DNA of 64,000 nt, taken from IMG/VR virus record IMGVR_UViG_3300020471_000006, positions 62,001 through 126,000 of that record; one strand, 5' to 3'. The DNA comes from a virus. A model generated the notes under the pieces. The model searched no databases. It worked only from the letters and a program-made list of their open reading frames with translations, and had not been told where the DNA came from. A program made the position numbers and the translations under genes. Below are positions 36,682-47,101 of this stretch, in pieces. The stretch's first letter is position 1, and each line of letters opens with the position of its first letter.

Positions 36682-38486
36682 TGCCATACACCCAGTTAAA
36701 CAATTTAGACTTTGTTGATATAAAAACTGCACTCAAAGATTACATGAGGGCAGAGACAGATTTTACTGATTATGATTTTGAAGGATCTGCACTAAGTCAA
36801 CTACTAGACGTACTTGCCTATAATACGTACTATACAGCGTTCAATACCAATATGGTAGTGAATGAACTGTTCTTGGATTCTGCGTCTCTGAGGGACAATG
36901 TGGTGTCTCTGGCGAAACAGTTAGGTTATACTCCCAAGTCAATTACTGCTGCAAAGTCTAATCTTAGTTTTAATGTCAACATTCCTAATAATGCACCTGA
37001 TTCTGTTACTTTGAAAAAGGGTAGTGGATTTTTAACAAATTTAGATGAGACTAGTTATCAATTTGTTGCTACAAAGGACTATAGAGCAGAGGTAGCAAAT
37101 AACGTTGCTGTGTTTGAAGATGTTGAATTAGTAGAGGGTACTCTTCTTAATACTATAACAACATATAATAGTGCTGTTAAGGGTCAGAGATTTTTAATTG
37201 AAAACTCTAATGTAGATATCAATACACTCACTATTAGAATATTTGATAATAGTAATAGCAGTGTTTCTACTGAGTTTAAGAAAGCAGACAATATTTTAGA
37301 TCCAACTATCGATAGTAATTCTAAAATTTACTTTGTGAATGAGATTGAAGATGAGAACTATGAAGTAATATTTGGTGACGGTATTCTAGGTCATAAACTT
37401 GAGAATGGTAATATCATTGAAATGTCTTATGTGATCACTCATGGCAAAGATGTCAATGGTGCTAAGGCATTTACATTTGGTGGTGTATTGACAGACGGTA
37501 CTATCAACATCAATGTTCCGTATAGTGTAAAGAACATAACTACATTACAAAAAGCATATGGTGGTGAAGATATAGAGAGTATCTCTAAAATCAAGTATCT
37601 TGCTCCTAAATTCTTCTCTTCTCAGAACAGAGCAGTGACTAGTTCTGACTATGAGGTTATTGCACGTAATGTATACCCTGCTATCAGTGATATTATTGTG
37701 TTTGGTGGTGAAGATCAAGTACCACCTGACTTTGGTAAGGTGTTTCTCTCAATTAAACCATCTGATGCTTCATTCCTATCTGCTTACACAAAGAAACAGA
37801 TACAGGATGACTTGAAGAAGTATTCTGTGGGATCTGTGAGACCTGTATTGGTGGATCCATCTATTCTATATGTCGAAATGGATTCGAAAATCAATTTCGA
37901 TGGTACGCTAACAGAATTACTTCCGCAACAAATAGCATCTAATGCTGCTAAGGCGATACTTGAATATTTGAAGACTTCTCAGACTGAAAAGTTCAATGGT
38001 AAGTTCAGATATTCGAAATTTATTAGTGTCATTGACGAATCAGATAGAGCAATCAAATCTAACCTAACCTCAATCACACTAAGGAAAGATTTCTATGCAC
38101 AGTTGAATTCATCTTCCTTCTATGAGATATGTTATCAGAATGCATTCGAGATTGAATGTGATGAACCAGTTGTATCATCTACAGGTTTCATAACACTAGA
38201 ATACCCAAACTATACCACGTATCTAGAGGATAGATCTGGCAAAATAGTCCTATATAGACTAGATTCAGTAACAGGCGAAAAAATTGTCTTAAATGACTCT
38301 TTGGGTGACATTAATTATGATCATGGTGAGATTGTATTGTATGATTTGACAATCATTCAAGGAAGTTTTTCAGATAATCGTATTGAACTGCGTGTAAAAC
38401 CTGCATCTAATGATGTCACTGTACTTAGAGAAGTATATCTTGACGTAGATGTAGCAAATAGTAAATTTACAGCGATTAAAGAGTAG
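36681..38486 (+). CDS. gp6: gp6-like baseplate wedge subunit (601 aa)
   Basis: The N-terminus (DYDFEGSALSQLLDVLAYNTYYTAFNTN) and the central LAPKFFSSQNRAVTSSDYE segment are typical of the gp6/baseplate-J family. T4 gp6 has 660 residues. gp6 dimers form the inner ring that joins the wedges and drives the switch on infection. It sits between gp25 and gp7 with overlaps on both sides. Confidence 0.92.
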   Translation: MPYTQLNNLDFVDIKTALKDYMRAETDFTDYDFEGSALSQLLDVLAYNTYYTAFNTNMVVNELFLDSASLRDNVVSLAKQLGYTPKSITAAKSNLSFNVNIPNNAPDSVTLKKGSGFLTNLDETSYQFVATKDYRAEVANNVAVFEDVELVEGTLLNTITTYNSAVKGQRFLIENSNVDINTLTIRIFDNSNSSVSTEFKKADNILDPTIDSNSKIYFVNEIEDENYEVIFGDGILGHKLENGNIIEMSYVITHGKDVNGAKAFTFGGVLTDGTININVPYSVKNITTLQKAYGGEDIESISKIKYLAPKFFSSQNRAVTSSDYEVIARNVYPAISDIIVFGGEDQVPPDFGKVFLSIKPSDASFLSAYTKKQIQDDLKKYSVGSVRPVLVDPSILYVEMDSKINFDGTLTELLPQQIASNAAKAILEYLKTSQTEKFNGKFRYSKFISVIDESDRAIKSNLTSITLRKDFYAQLNSSSFYEICYQNAFEIECDEPVVSSTGFITLEYPNYTTYLEDRSGKIVLYRLDSVTGEKIVLNDSLGDINYDHGEIVLYDLTIIQGSFSDNRIELRVKPASNDVTVLREVYLDVDVANSKFTAIKE

Positions 38487-41400
38487 TGCAACAGACTGCG
38501 AAGAAAACCTCACTATTAATAGAAAATCAACTCGCTGGTTTTATCGGTGAGGAGTATGAGCTGTTTGGTAAGTTCATACAAAAGTACTATGAACAGTTAG
38601 AGTTACAAGGACAACCATTAGATATTGCGAATCATCTCGCAACATATCGTGATATCGATTTTTATGAGAAGAGTATCCTTAAACAGAGTGTACCATTAAC
38701 CCAGTTCGCACAAGCAACGGATGTGTCACTAACTGTGGGGGACACCAGTGCATTCCCTGATAGTGGTTATTTGCACGTTGATGATGAGATATGTTTCTAT
38801 AAGTCTAAATCAGCTACACAGTTCCTAGAGGTCAGTAGAGGAGTCTCAGGGAACACTGAGTTGGGAGATCTCTATAAGGAGTCTACATTCGTCACTACTA
38901 ATGCAGCAGATCATCAAATTTCTGCAAAAGTACATAATATAAGCAATCTTTTTCTCTTTGCTCTAGTAAAGAGTTTTGAATCTCAGTATTTGCCTGATTT
39001 TCCAACTGCGTTTCTTAATGATACTGTTGATCAACGTAATTTGATCAAAAATATTGCAGATTTTTACAAATCTAAGGGTACTGCTCAATCAATCAAGTTT
39101 CTCTTCAAATGCTTGGTTAAAAATGATCCAGAACCTGAAGTAAAATATCCTAGAGAACAGACTCTTAAGTCATCTGAGTCTACTTGGATAAAAAATTATT
39201 CTCTTAAGGCAAAACTCCTTTCTGGTACTCCAGAGTCATTTATTGGAAAACGCATCGTCCAAAACGTAGACGGGGCCTACGCTTCGGCGGTTATAGATAA
39301 TGTACTTTTCAATGGAACGTTTGATGGTGAGGATTTGTATGAATTGATCCTTGCTGAGGAAACAGTTAACGGAACGTTCTCATTATCATCAAAGACTACT
39401 CTTACTACTGATATAGATTATCAGAGCACTTCCGTTGATGTATTCTCTACATTGGGGTGGAGTGACAAAGGAAAGTTCACTATTGGCAATGAAACCTTCA
39501 CTTTTGATGAAAAGACTATAGATCAGTTCGTAATTAAGACTAGATCCGCATCTTCCTCACATTATGTTGGTGACTTAGTATATGACGCTGCGGAAGTTAC
39601 TGTTGGTACGGACTCTGTATTGATTCTTGGAGTATTATACAATGCTTCTCCTACACACCCAAGTCCATATGCTAATGTTGGAGAGAAACTTGAGATATCT
39701 GATCCTGGTTTTGTTAATACTGACGTAAAGATTTTTGATTCATCTAATAATATCAGATGGGATCTAACTTCTATAAAAGCAATCTTTGAAGATGGTGATG
39801 ATTACTACATTGCGTCACCAAACAATCAGTTGCGTATTCTTCCTAAAGAACCTACGTTAACTACTGAAATCTATAAAACCAACAATAAAGATATTGGTAT
39901 CTTCCTTGATGGTAGTATTGTTATGGGTGCAAGGCACACTGATAGTATACTCAATGGTGCAATTCAAAAAGTTGATGTTGTTACTAGAGGTAGCGGATAC
40001 GCTAAAGAACCATTTGTTCTTATAAACGACTCTCCTACCCTTGCAAGGGCAAAGTTAGCAGGTCAGGTAGTCGAATCAGTTATTATTGATACACCAATGC
40101 TGTACACCTCTACACCCACTGTAGAGATCACTTCTGGTAGAGGTGCAGTAGTTACTCCAATTATAACCAATGGTGCTATCACCAGTATTGTGGTAACGGA
40201 TCCAGGTGAATATTACTCATCTCCACCTGTGGTTAGAATTTTAGATTTAGCAGGTAAGGGAAGATTTGCGGAATACACAACTGAAGTGTCTAATGATGGT
40301 GAATTAACCGCATGTAACATAGTAACTGCTGGTAGTGGTTATAGTGCTGGTAATATACGTGTTGATATTATTGCTGTCGGATCTGGTGCTACTGGAACTG
40401 CTTCTATACGTTCTTGGACTAAAGACAGATATAATTTAACTGGTACGGATCCTGTACCTGCTGCATACAGAGCAAATGATACTGGAGCGTCCCATTCGCC
40501 TCTCTTAGGGTACGCATATGATGGCAACCCCATTTATGGTGCTTATGGATACGGTGATCCTCTAGACGCTTCTAGTGCTGTTACACTGATGACTAGTAGT
40601 TACTCTTTACGCTCTGCTAGAAGTCAAGGTCCATCAAAATCAACATATCCTCTAGGTACATTCTTCGAAGATTATGAATATACTCATAAGAGAGGAACTC
40701 TAGATCAAAATAATGGTAGGTTCTGTTTGACACCTGAGTATCCTAATGGTGTGTATGCGTATTTTGTTACTGTTGATGGTTCTACTCCAGTATTCCCATA
40801 TATCTTAGGTGAGAATTATTATGGAGTACCTAGAGATTCAAATTACAATCAATCATTAACTCATAATGATGTACCAAAGTCATCAACTAGGTTGAGAACT
40901 ACTGGTATTGCTAAGAATGGAGATAAAACAACTTTAATAGTTGATGAGATCAATACTGGTAGTATCTCTAGTGTAGAGGTTGTATCTAGTACCTCAACAT
41001 TCTCAGTTGGGTCTACAGTTGAGATTAATAATGAAGGTACAGGTGGTCATGGTGTTACTGCTGAGGTTTCTTCTGTAAAAGGAAAGGCAGTAGAATCTAT
41101 TGAGTCACAAGAGACTCAAGGATTATTGATCAATCTATCCAATACAGCATATCTCTTTGATGGAGATACTATAACACAAACAAATACTGGTTCTACTGGT
41201 AAGATTGTTGGTAATGTCTTTAGTGGTAGTACATTTACTCTTAGAGATGTAAATGGTGTATTTACATCTACAGATCAATTATATTCTAATACTCAAGTTA
41301 TAACTTTAATACTTGATGAAAATTCATCTTATACCAAAGGAGCAAATCTAGCATACACAGATGGTGTTGCTACTACTATTGCTATTGGAGAAGTATTAGA

Positions 41401-44400
41401 GAGTACTGCAAGTAAGAATACAGTTAAGGTTAAAGTAACAACTGGTGATTTTGTTGTTACTGATGACTATTTCATTAGAAGTAGTAATTTGATTGATAGT
41501 GTTGGTTCTAAACTTCTTAGTACCAATTCATTGAGTGCTGGACTTAACATATTCACTATTAATGACCATATAGCATTATTGAAAACTAATGGTAGTCATG
41601 GTGTTGGTATTGGTGATGATATTGAAATTGATATTAACCCTGATGATAGTGTCACCACAACTACACAGTATGTTAGAAGTAGAATATATCAGGAAGTCAC
41701 TTTTGTATCACCAGCAGTATCTACAACATTAAATGATTCTGGTATAGGAAGAATAACCATTCTTAATGGTGGTGAGGATTATACAGATAACTTTGCTACT
41801 CCTGACAACTATCGCAATATTGCTTTGAAAGGTGGTTCTGGTAGTGGAGCAACAGCAGACTTTCAGGTTGATCCTTCAGGTAGTGTTGTTTCAGTTATTG
41901 TTAAGAATAAAGGAACTGGATATAAGAAATCTGATATATTAACTGTTGGTGATGCTGATCTAGCAAAAACTGATCTGACTACACCTGCACTACAGGTTGA
42001 AGTTGATCATATTGGATTAGGAGTAACTAACACTATTGTTAATTTTGCTAGTAACATTGGATTTACAAAAGGTGATTACATTAAAATCGATGATGAGATT
42101 CTACTCTTACAAGAGAAGAATGTTGCAAATCAAGAATTCACTGTACAGAGAGGACAAAAAGGAACCAAAGCAGTAGACCACTATAATGGTGCTACAATCA
42201 CTTTAGATGTTCCAGGATATACTCTCAACAAAGGTTATAAGATTGGTGAAGCAGCTGGAGATCCAGTTATACAGTCATATGATCCTGTTACACAGAAAGC
42301 ACAAGTTGTTTGGGATTATGATGACACATTATCCACAATTATTCCTGTTTCGTTGAGTACTGTATTCTATGATACAAGTGAAGATAAGAGACTTGTGCGT
42401 GTAAGTACAAAGGGTGATCCAATTGAAGTATTTGAGTTTTCCACAGACCAAATAAATTTCTCCAGAAATCCTATACTAAACATTAAGAAATTCTATAGTT
42501 ACAAGTTTGATGTATCTCACTCTTCAATGAGTGACAGAGAATTTGATATATCTCCTAGTATCAATTATAACATTAATACTCCAGAGAAACTTGATTCTAA
42601 CAATATAGTCGATCTTAAATTAGGATTTGGTGCTAGAGTCGCTACAAACACCTATAGTACAAAAGTACCATTAAGTTATTCCAAGTATTATTATTTTGAT
42701 AGAAATGGTGGTACATCTAGTGAGACTGGTTATTTGAATGTGGTTGACGATCCACTTCAAGGTATCAAGAAAGCATTATATGTAACAAATGATACAGTTG
42801 TATATGACACTGGTGTGACAGCACCACATGACGGTTCTGGAACTGTCACATATACATCTATGTCTAAGTTCTCTGTTGGTGCTATTGACAAGATCAATGT
42901 TATCAACGTTGGTGGAGAATATAAGAAATTACCTTTAGTAGTTGGTGTTACTCCAACTGAAACGCTGAGATCCACTGCTATCACTGAGGTTTACAATGGT
43001 TCTATTAGTGGTGTAACTATAGTCAATGCTGGATCAAATTATTCTAAACCAAAAGTAATTGTTGAAGGTAATGCAGTTCTTACTCCAGTAGTGAACAATG
43101 GATCACTTACTGGTATTATTATAACAGATGCTGGATCTGATTATACTGTTGCACCAGAAGTAACTATTGTAGAATCTGACATTAGAGTATATCTTTCTAG
43201 TGTTGATATTGGTATTCCTAGAAATATACGCATCATTAACAATGGTGGTGCTTATCATAATGATACTACATTAGATTCTACTATTAGATCAAATTATATA
43301 CTTAAGGTATCTGATTTTACTACATTTAGAATTGGTGAAACTATAGTTCAAGGAGATACTGCTAGAGCAACAGTTACTGCATGGAGAGATGGATCAAATA
43401 TACTTTCTGTTAAAGATGTAACTGGTCTCTTTAGAGAAGGTTTAGAGATTAAAGGTCTTGCTAAAGGGAATACTGCAAAACTAGAAAGTATTTCATATAC
43501 TGAGTTTACACCAAATATCAAAACGTATTTTGATAATCTTGGATCATATAGTGATGATCAGGGTATTGTTAGTTCATCTAATCAAAAGATCACTGACACA
43601 TATTATTATCAGGACTATTCATACGTTGTTAAATCAAGGACTTCAATTGATATCTGGAGAGATTTAATAAAGAAAACTACTCACCCTGCTGGATTCCAGT
43701 TATTTGGTGAAGTACTTATTGAATCTGATGCACAGGCTAGCATGTCACCTATCACATCTAGTGATAGATCAAGTAGGATTCAATTATGGGATCCAAATAA
43801 AAATAAGATTACTGTTGTTAGCACTAAGAAGCAAATAACCGTTAATATTATTAAGACAGAACAACTTAAGGTTGAGCAGGGATTAGGTTCTGTATCACGT
43901 GATACATTCTCTACTGAAGAGATCAGAGCTAAGCAACTATTCCTTAATGCAGACTTTACTGGTGGATTTACTGATAAGGGTAATCTTGAAGGTCAGACAA
44001 CATTCGTTCTAGTAGACGTAAATGGTAATTCTGTATCTCCATATAATGCACAAGCATTGACTATAACTCTTGATGGTGTTATGCAAGAACCTGGTTCAGC
44101 ATATGCTGTCAATGGTAGTAACATTACATTCTCTTCACCTCCATTAGGTCCAAGAAACCAACTTGGTCAGGATATACCACAGGTTAAATTCTATTGTAGA
44201 TGGTTTGAATTTAAGACTGATGCATTGAATGCTAGGTATCTTAAGAAACTAAGAAATATCTATCAGAGATCTGGTACTTGGATTGATGCTGCTAACCAGT
44301 TATCAATGAATAGAGCATATATTCAGTCAGAGACATTAGGTTTCATTAAGGCAGAATATCCAGATCTATCATGGGGTACATTAGGTCCAACATGCCATAG

Positions 44401-47047
44401 AGATATTGGTCTCATAGTAGACTCATTTGAGCATGATTTGAGATTCGGTGGTAACTCTAAAACAATTGGTGGTGGTGAAGCATACTACAATAATGATCTT
44501 TTAGATTTTATTACAGGTGAGATTGAACCTACTATCAAAGCATTTGAGAAAGCAAAAGACCTTGCTGTTAAAGCAATGAGGAATACTTTGACTGCTGGCG
44601 AATATACATCATTAGATCCATATATAAATCTCAATATTCGTACAGGTAGTCCTTTTACTCCTAAGTGTGCAGATGTAGAGTCTGCTTTAGATTCTTTATA
44701 TGAGAATCTTAAACAAACTATCGTAACAGGTCCAGGAACTGCTACAAAGTCTCTTCCTGACTATGTTAACAACGAGAACAAGATATTTGATTTGTATTAT
44801 GATGATGGTGAAGAAGTAGTTACTGATGTCAATGAGAATTTAATAGTTTCAATAGGTGGTATTGTACAACATGACAGTAACTATTCTATCGATAGAACTA
44901 CTACACCAAATAAGATTGTATTTACTGGAGCACCTGTTTGGCAACAGCAAGAGAATACTAAGACTGTCCAAGAACCATTAGCAGTAGATAATATTGCTTT
45001 ACATGGTATTGGTAACTATATCAGATGTGAAATAGAAACTTCTGGTATATTGGATGGATCTGCTGGTCCTTTCTTAATACTTGATAGTGTTACTAAAGAG
45101 GTTAAGAAGATTGATGATGCAGATTATGCATATGTTTTTGTAGATGGTGTATTACAAAGAGACACTGATTCATATAGTATCAATGGTCCTGCTATCAGGT
45201 TTACTAGAAAGATAAATCGAGATCGTAAGGTGGAGATTATAGTTCTTTATGGTAGAGATGCACAACAGACAGTTACATTACATGATTTTGAACCAGGTAC
45301 TTATTTTAATAGATTGTCATTAAGAATCAATGATTCTAATAGTTTGAATGATTTCAGAGATCTAAGGAGTTGGTTTAATACCAAATATGATTTCAATAGA
45401 TTTGCATATCAAAAGGTTGGTACTGTCAAACATATGATTGGTGAAATCAAGAAGATAGAGATTGATACTGTTACATCATGTATATTAACTATTGCTGGTA
45501 ACAATCCTGTATTTAATGGCAATGAACCAATATATTTCTCTAGTGATTATATCAATTTCTCTGATGAGTTCTCTATATCTCTCTATGGTATTTTAGAATA
45601 TCAGAAAGATGAGTATGGTAGTCATAGAATGCAAAGAAATGCATCTCAGTGGTTATATGATAGTACAAAAGCAGATGATACATTCTACAAATCTCATAAT
45701 TTGATATCTCGTCTTAATAAGGGTGATGTCATAAAGATAGATGGAGAAGATTCTTGGAGAGATATTCAAGGATTACCAAGATATGTAAATCCAAAGAATT
45801 ACAATCCTGGTGCTGAAATATCTTCTAAGTTCTTTGGTTCTGTAACAACTACTAATTACAGTGGTGATACTAGAGGTGTAGGTTTAAGTGTTACTTGCAC
45901 TATTGATAATGGTAAAGTTGTAAGTTTGGAATGGAATAAGAAGAATCTCAAATTATATTATGATGAAGGTATATTAGAACCAACTACTGCGTATGGTTAT
46001 GATAGTACACCTGTACTACACTTCATTCCTGAAGATGGTAATGGTGGTGGAGCACATGCTGAGGTAATAGTCAGCAAAGGTCAGATTATTGATATCAAAC
46101 TTATACATTCTGGATCTGGATATACTAATGCACCAAAGGTTAGTGTTGCCAGAAAGTATAAGATCATCAAGAGACCTGATAGAAAGATCGACAGTATGGT
46201 TGATCTTATCTTCTCTACTGCGGTATTAAAATCATCACCTGTTACAGTTACTACTTCGATAGACACATTTAAGGGTGTTGAGATCATTGGTGATACTGGT
46301 ATTATCGGTGGTGGATCTGGTAGTATTGGTCTTGTTACCAATAAACCTGTTGTAGTTTCTACAATACAGAAAGTTGCTGATCTCAGTGGTAATGTATTAA
46401 CTAAGGAACTCATTATATCATGGCCTACTTCAGTCACATCTGCCCTTATGGGAACATCAATTGAGATTGAAATAGAAAGAAGTAGAGTAATACGTTCAAG
46501 CATCACTCTTGATATTGACGTTAAAAAAGAAATCGTGAAATATATCGAAACTGGTGCAGTCGATACATATAAATCATACTTTAACACTTATGGTTCCGCA
46601 ATTTTAGGACCAACACCTGAGACATTTAATCGTGTTACTTATAACACAGGAGATGTACTTTCAACAGGTGGTAGACCAGTTTCCGAGTATACTGTGGAAG
46701 AGGTTTCTATGTGGGGAATCACTATTGAAGAGATTGAAAACTCAAAAGATACTTTATGGGTAGGTAATGTCAAATGGAATTTTGTTAATCCATCCATTAA
46801 CTACTATATAAGTCAGTTGAACACTGCTGACTTACCAGATGAAGCAGGTGCAGGTTATCTTGCATCTGGTGCTATTGTTTACGCAAATACTTCTAATTTT
46901 GCAGCAACAGGAACTATCCTAGTTGGACGTGAGCAGATAACATATACAGGTAAGTTGAGTGATCGTTTTACAGGATGTACTAGAGGCGTAAATGGTACTC
47001 CTATCGAGGAACATCTCGTGGGACAGTACATCAGGAATGCCCTATAA
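38486..47047 (+). CDS. gp7: gp7-like baseplate wedge subunit, greatly enlarged (2853 aa)
   Basis: Position between gp6 and gp8 and the N-terminal core (LIENQLAGFIGEEYELFGKF, SKGTAQSIKFLFKCL) support gp7. T4 gp7 has 1032 residues, so this protein has about 1800 extra. A YHYH domain (PF14240) fills about residues 669-782 (LLGYAYDGNPIYG, LDQNNGRF, TPEYPNG). Several GSGYT-type beta repeats are spread through the protein. A GGN helical module (about residue 1970) and a C-x-DV module (about 2060) match the giant protein at the left of the window. The start is GTG, overlapping the gp6 stop. Extra domains probably reach outward as fibre-like or decoration elements (inference). Confidence 0.85.
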   Translation: MQQTAKKTSLLIENQLAGFIGEEYELFGKFIQKYYEQLELQGQPLDIANHLATYRDIDFYEKSILKQSVPLTQFAQATDVSLTVGDTSAFPDSGYLHVDDEICFYKSKSATQFLEVSRGVSGNTELGDLYKESTFVTTNAADHQISAKVHNISNLFLFALVKSFESQYLPDFPTAFLNDTVDQRNLIKNIADFYKSKGTAQSIKFLFKCLVKNDPEPEVKYPREQTLKSSESTWIKNYSLKAKLLSGTPESFIGKRIVQNVDGAYASAVIDNVLFNGTFDGEDLYELILAEETVNGTFSLSSKTTLTTDIDYQSTSVDVFSTLGWSDKGKFTIGNETFTFDEKTIDQFVIKTRSASSSHYVGDLVYDAAEVTVGTDSVLILGVLYNASPTHPSPYANVGEKLEISDPGFVNTDVKIFDSSNNIRWDLTSIKAIFEDGDDYYIASPNNQLRILPKEPTLTTEIYKTNNKDIGIFLDGSIVMGARHTDSILNGAIQKVDVVTRGSGYAKEPFVLINDSPTLARAKLAGQVVESVIIDTPMLYTSTPTVEITSGRGAVVTPIITNGAITSIVVTDPGEYYSSPPVVRILDLAGKGRFAEYTTEVSNDGELTACNIVTAGSGYSAGNIRVDIIAVGSGATGTASIRSWTKDRYNLTGTDPVPAAYRANDTGASHSPLLGYAYDGNPIYGAYGYGDPLDASSAVTLMTSSYSLRSARSQGPSKSTYPLGTFFEDYEYTHKRGTLDQNNGRFCLTPEYPNGVYAYFVTVDGSTPVFPYILGENYYGVPRDSNYNQSLTHNDVPKSSTRLRTTGIAKNGDKTTLIVDEINTGSISSVEVVSSTSTFSVGSTVEINNEGTGGHGVTAEVSSVKGKAVESIESQETQGLLINLSNTAYLFDGDTITQTNTGSTGKIVGNVFSGSTFTLRDVNGVFTSTDQLYSNTQVITLILDENSSYTKGANLAYTDGVATTIAIGEVLESTASKNTVKVKVTTGDFVVTDDYFIRSSNLIDSVGSKLLSTNSLSAGLNIFTINDHIALLKTNGSHGVGIGDDIEIDINPDDSVTTTTQYVRSRIYQEVTFVSPAVSTTLNDSGIGRITILNGGEDYTDNFATPDNYRNIALKGGSGSGATADFQVDPSGSVVSVIVKNKGTGYKKSDILTVGDADLAKTDLTTPALQVEVDHIGLGVTNTIVNFASNIGFTKGDYIKIDDEILLLQEKNVANQEFTVQRGQKGTKAVDHYNGATITLDVPGYTLNKGYKIGEAAGDPVIQSYDPVTQKAQVVWDYDDTLSTIIPVSLSTVFYDTSEDKRLVRVSTKGDPIEVFEFSTDQINFSRNPILNIKKFYSYKFDVSHSSMSDREFDISPSINYNINTPEKLDSNNIVDLKLGFGARVATNTYSTKVPLSYSKYYYFDRNGGTSSETGYLNVVDDPLQGIKKALYVTNDTVVYDTGVTAPHDGSGTVTYTSMSKFSVGAIDKINVINVGGEYKKLPLVVGVTPTETLRSTAITEVYNGSISGVTIVNAGSNYSKPKVIVEGNAVLTPVVNNGSLTGIIITDAGSDYTVAPEVTIVESDIRVYLSSVDIGIPRNIRIINNGGAYHNDTTLDSTIRSNYILKVSDFTTFRIGETIVQGDTARATVTAWRDGSNILSVKDVTGLFREGLEIKGLAKGNTAKLESISYTEFTPNIKTYFDNLGSYSDDQGIVSSSNQKITDTYYYQDYSYVVKSRTSIDIWRDLIKKTTHPAGFQLFGEVLIESDAQASMSPITSSDRSSRIQLWDPNKNKITVVSTKKQITVNIIKTEQLKVEQGLGSVSRDTFSTEEIRAKQLFLNADFTGGFTDKGNLEGQTTFVLVDVNGNSVSPYNAQALTITLDGVMQEPGSAYAVNGSNITFSSPPLGPRNQLGQDIPQVKFYCRWFEFKTDALNARYLKKLRNIYQRSGTWIDAANQLSMNRAYIQSETLGFIKAEYPDLSWGTLGPTCHRDIGLIVDSFEHDLRFGGNSKTIGGGEAYYNNDLLDFITGEIEPTIKAFEKAKDLAVKAMRNTLTAGEYTSLDPYINLNIRTGSPFTPKCADVESALDSLYENLKQTIVTGPGTATKSLPDYVNNENKIFDLYYDDGEEVVTDVNENLIVSIGGIVQHDSNYSIDRTTTPNKIVFTGAPVWQQQENTKTVQEPLAVDNIALHGIGNYIRCEIETSGILDGSAGPFLILDSVTKEVKKIDDADYAYVFVDGVLQRDTDSYSINGPAIRFTRKINRDRKVEIIVLYGRDAQQTVTLHDFEPGTYFNRLSLRINDSNSLNDFRDLRSWFNTKYDFNRFAYQKVGTVKHMIGEIKKIEIDTVTSCILTIAGNNPVFNGNEPIYFSSDYINFSDEFSISLYGILEYQKDEYGSHRMQRNASQWLYDSTKADDTFYKSHNLISRLNKGDVIKIDGEDSWRDIQGLPRYVNPKNYNPGAEISSKFFGSVTTTNYSGDTRGVGLSVTCTIDNGKVVSLEWNKKNLKLYYDEGILEPTTAYGYDSTPVLHFIPEDGNGGGAHAEVIVSKGQIIDIKLIHSGSGYTNAPKVSVARKYKIIKRPDRKIDSMVDLIFSTAVLKSSPVTVTTSIDTFKGVEIIGDTGIIGGGSGSIGLVTNKPVVVSTIQKVADLSGNVLTKELIISWPTSVTSALMGTSIEIEIERSRVIRSSITLDIDVKKEIVKYIETGAVDTYKSYFNTYGSAILGPTPETFNRVTYNTGDVLSTGGRPVSEYTVEEVSMWGITIEEIENSKDTLWVGNVKWNFVNPSINYYISQLNTADLPDEAGAGYLASGAIVYANTSNFAATGTILVGREQITYTGKLSDRFTGCTRGVNGTPIEEHLVGQYIRNAL

Positions 47048-47060
47048 ATAAATATAAATA
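47043..47060 (+). promoter_or_regulatory. tandem perfect late promoters TATAAATA
   Basis: TATAAATA at 47043-47050 (its TAA is the gp7 stop) and again at 47053-47060, one turn of the helix apart. gp8 starts at 47102. Confidence 0.75.
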
Positions 47061-47101
47061 ACTCGGATTTAGTCTTAATTTAACATTTAGAGACCAGTGC
47101 T

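Noticed and set aside
46081-46587. 168-codon frame on the - strand inside gp7
   Set aside because: It is the reverse of a clearly coding gp7 segment, has no recognisable domain, and no promoter or ribosome site on that strand.
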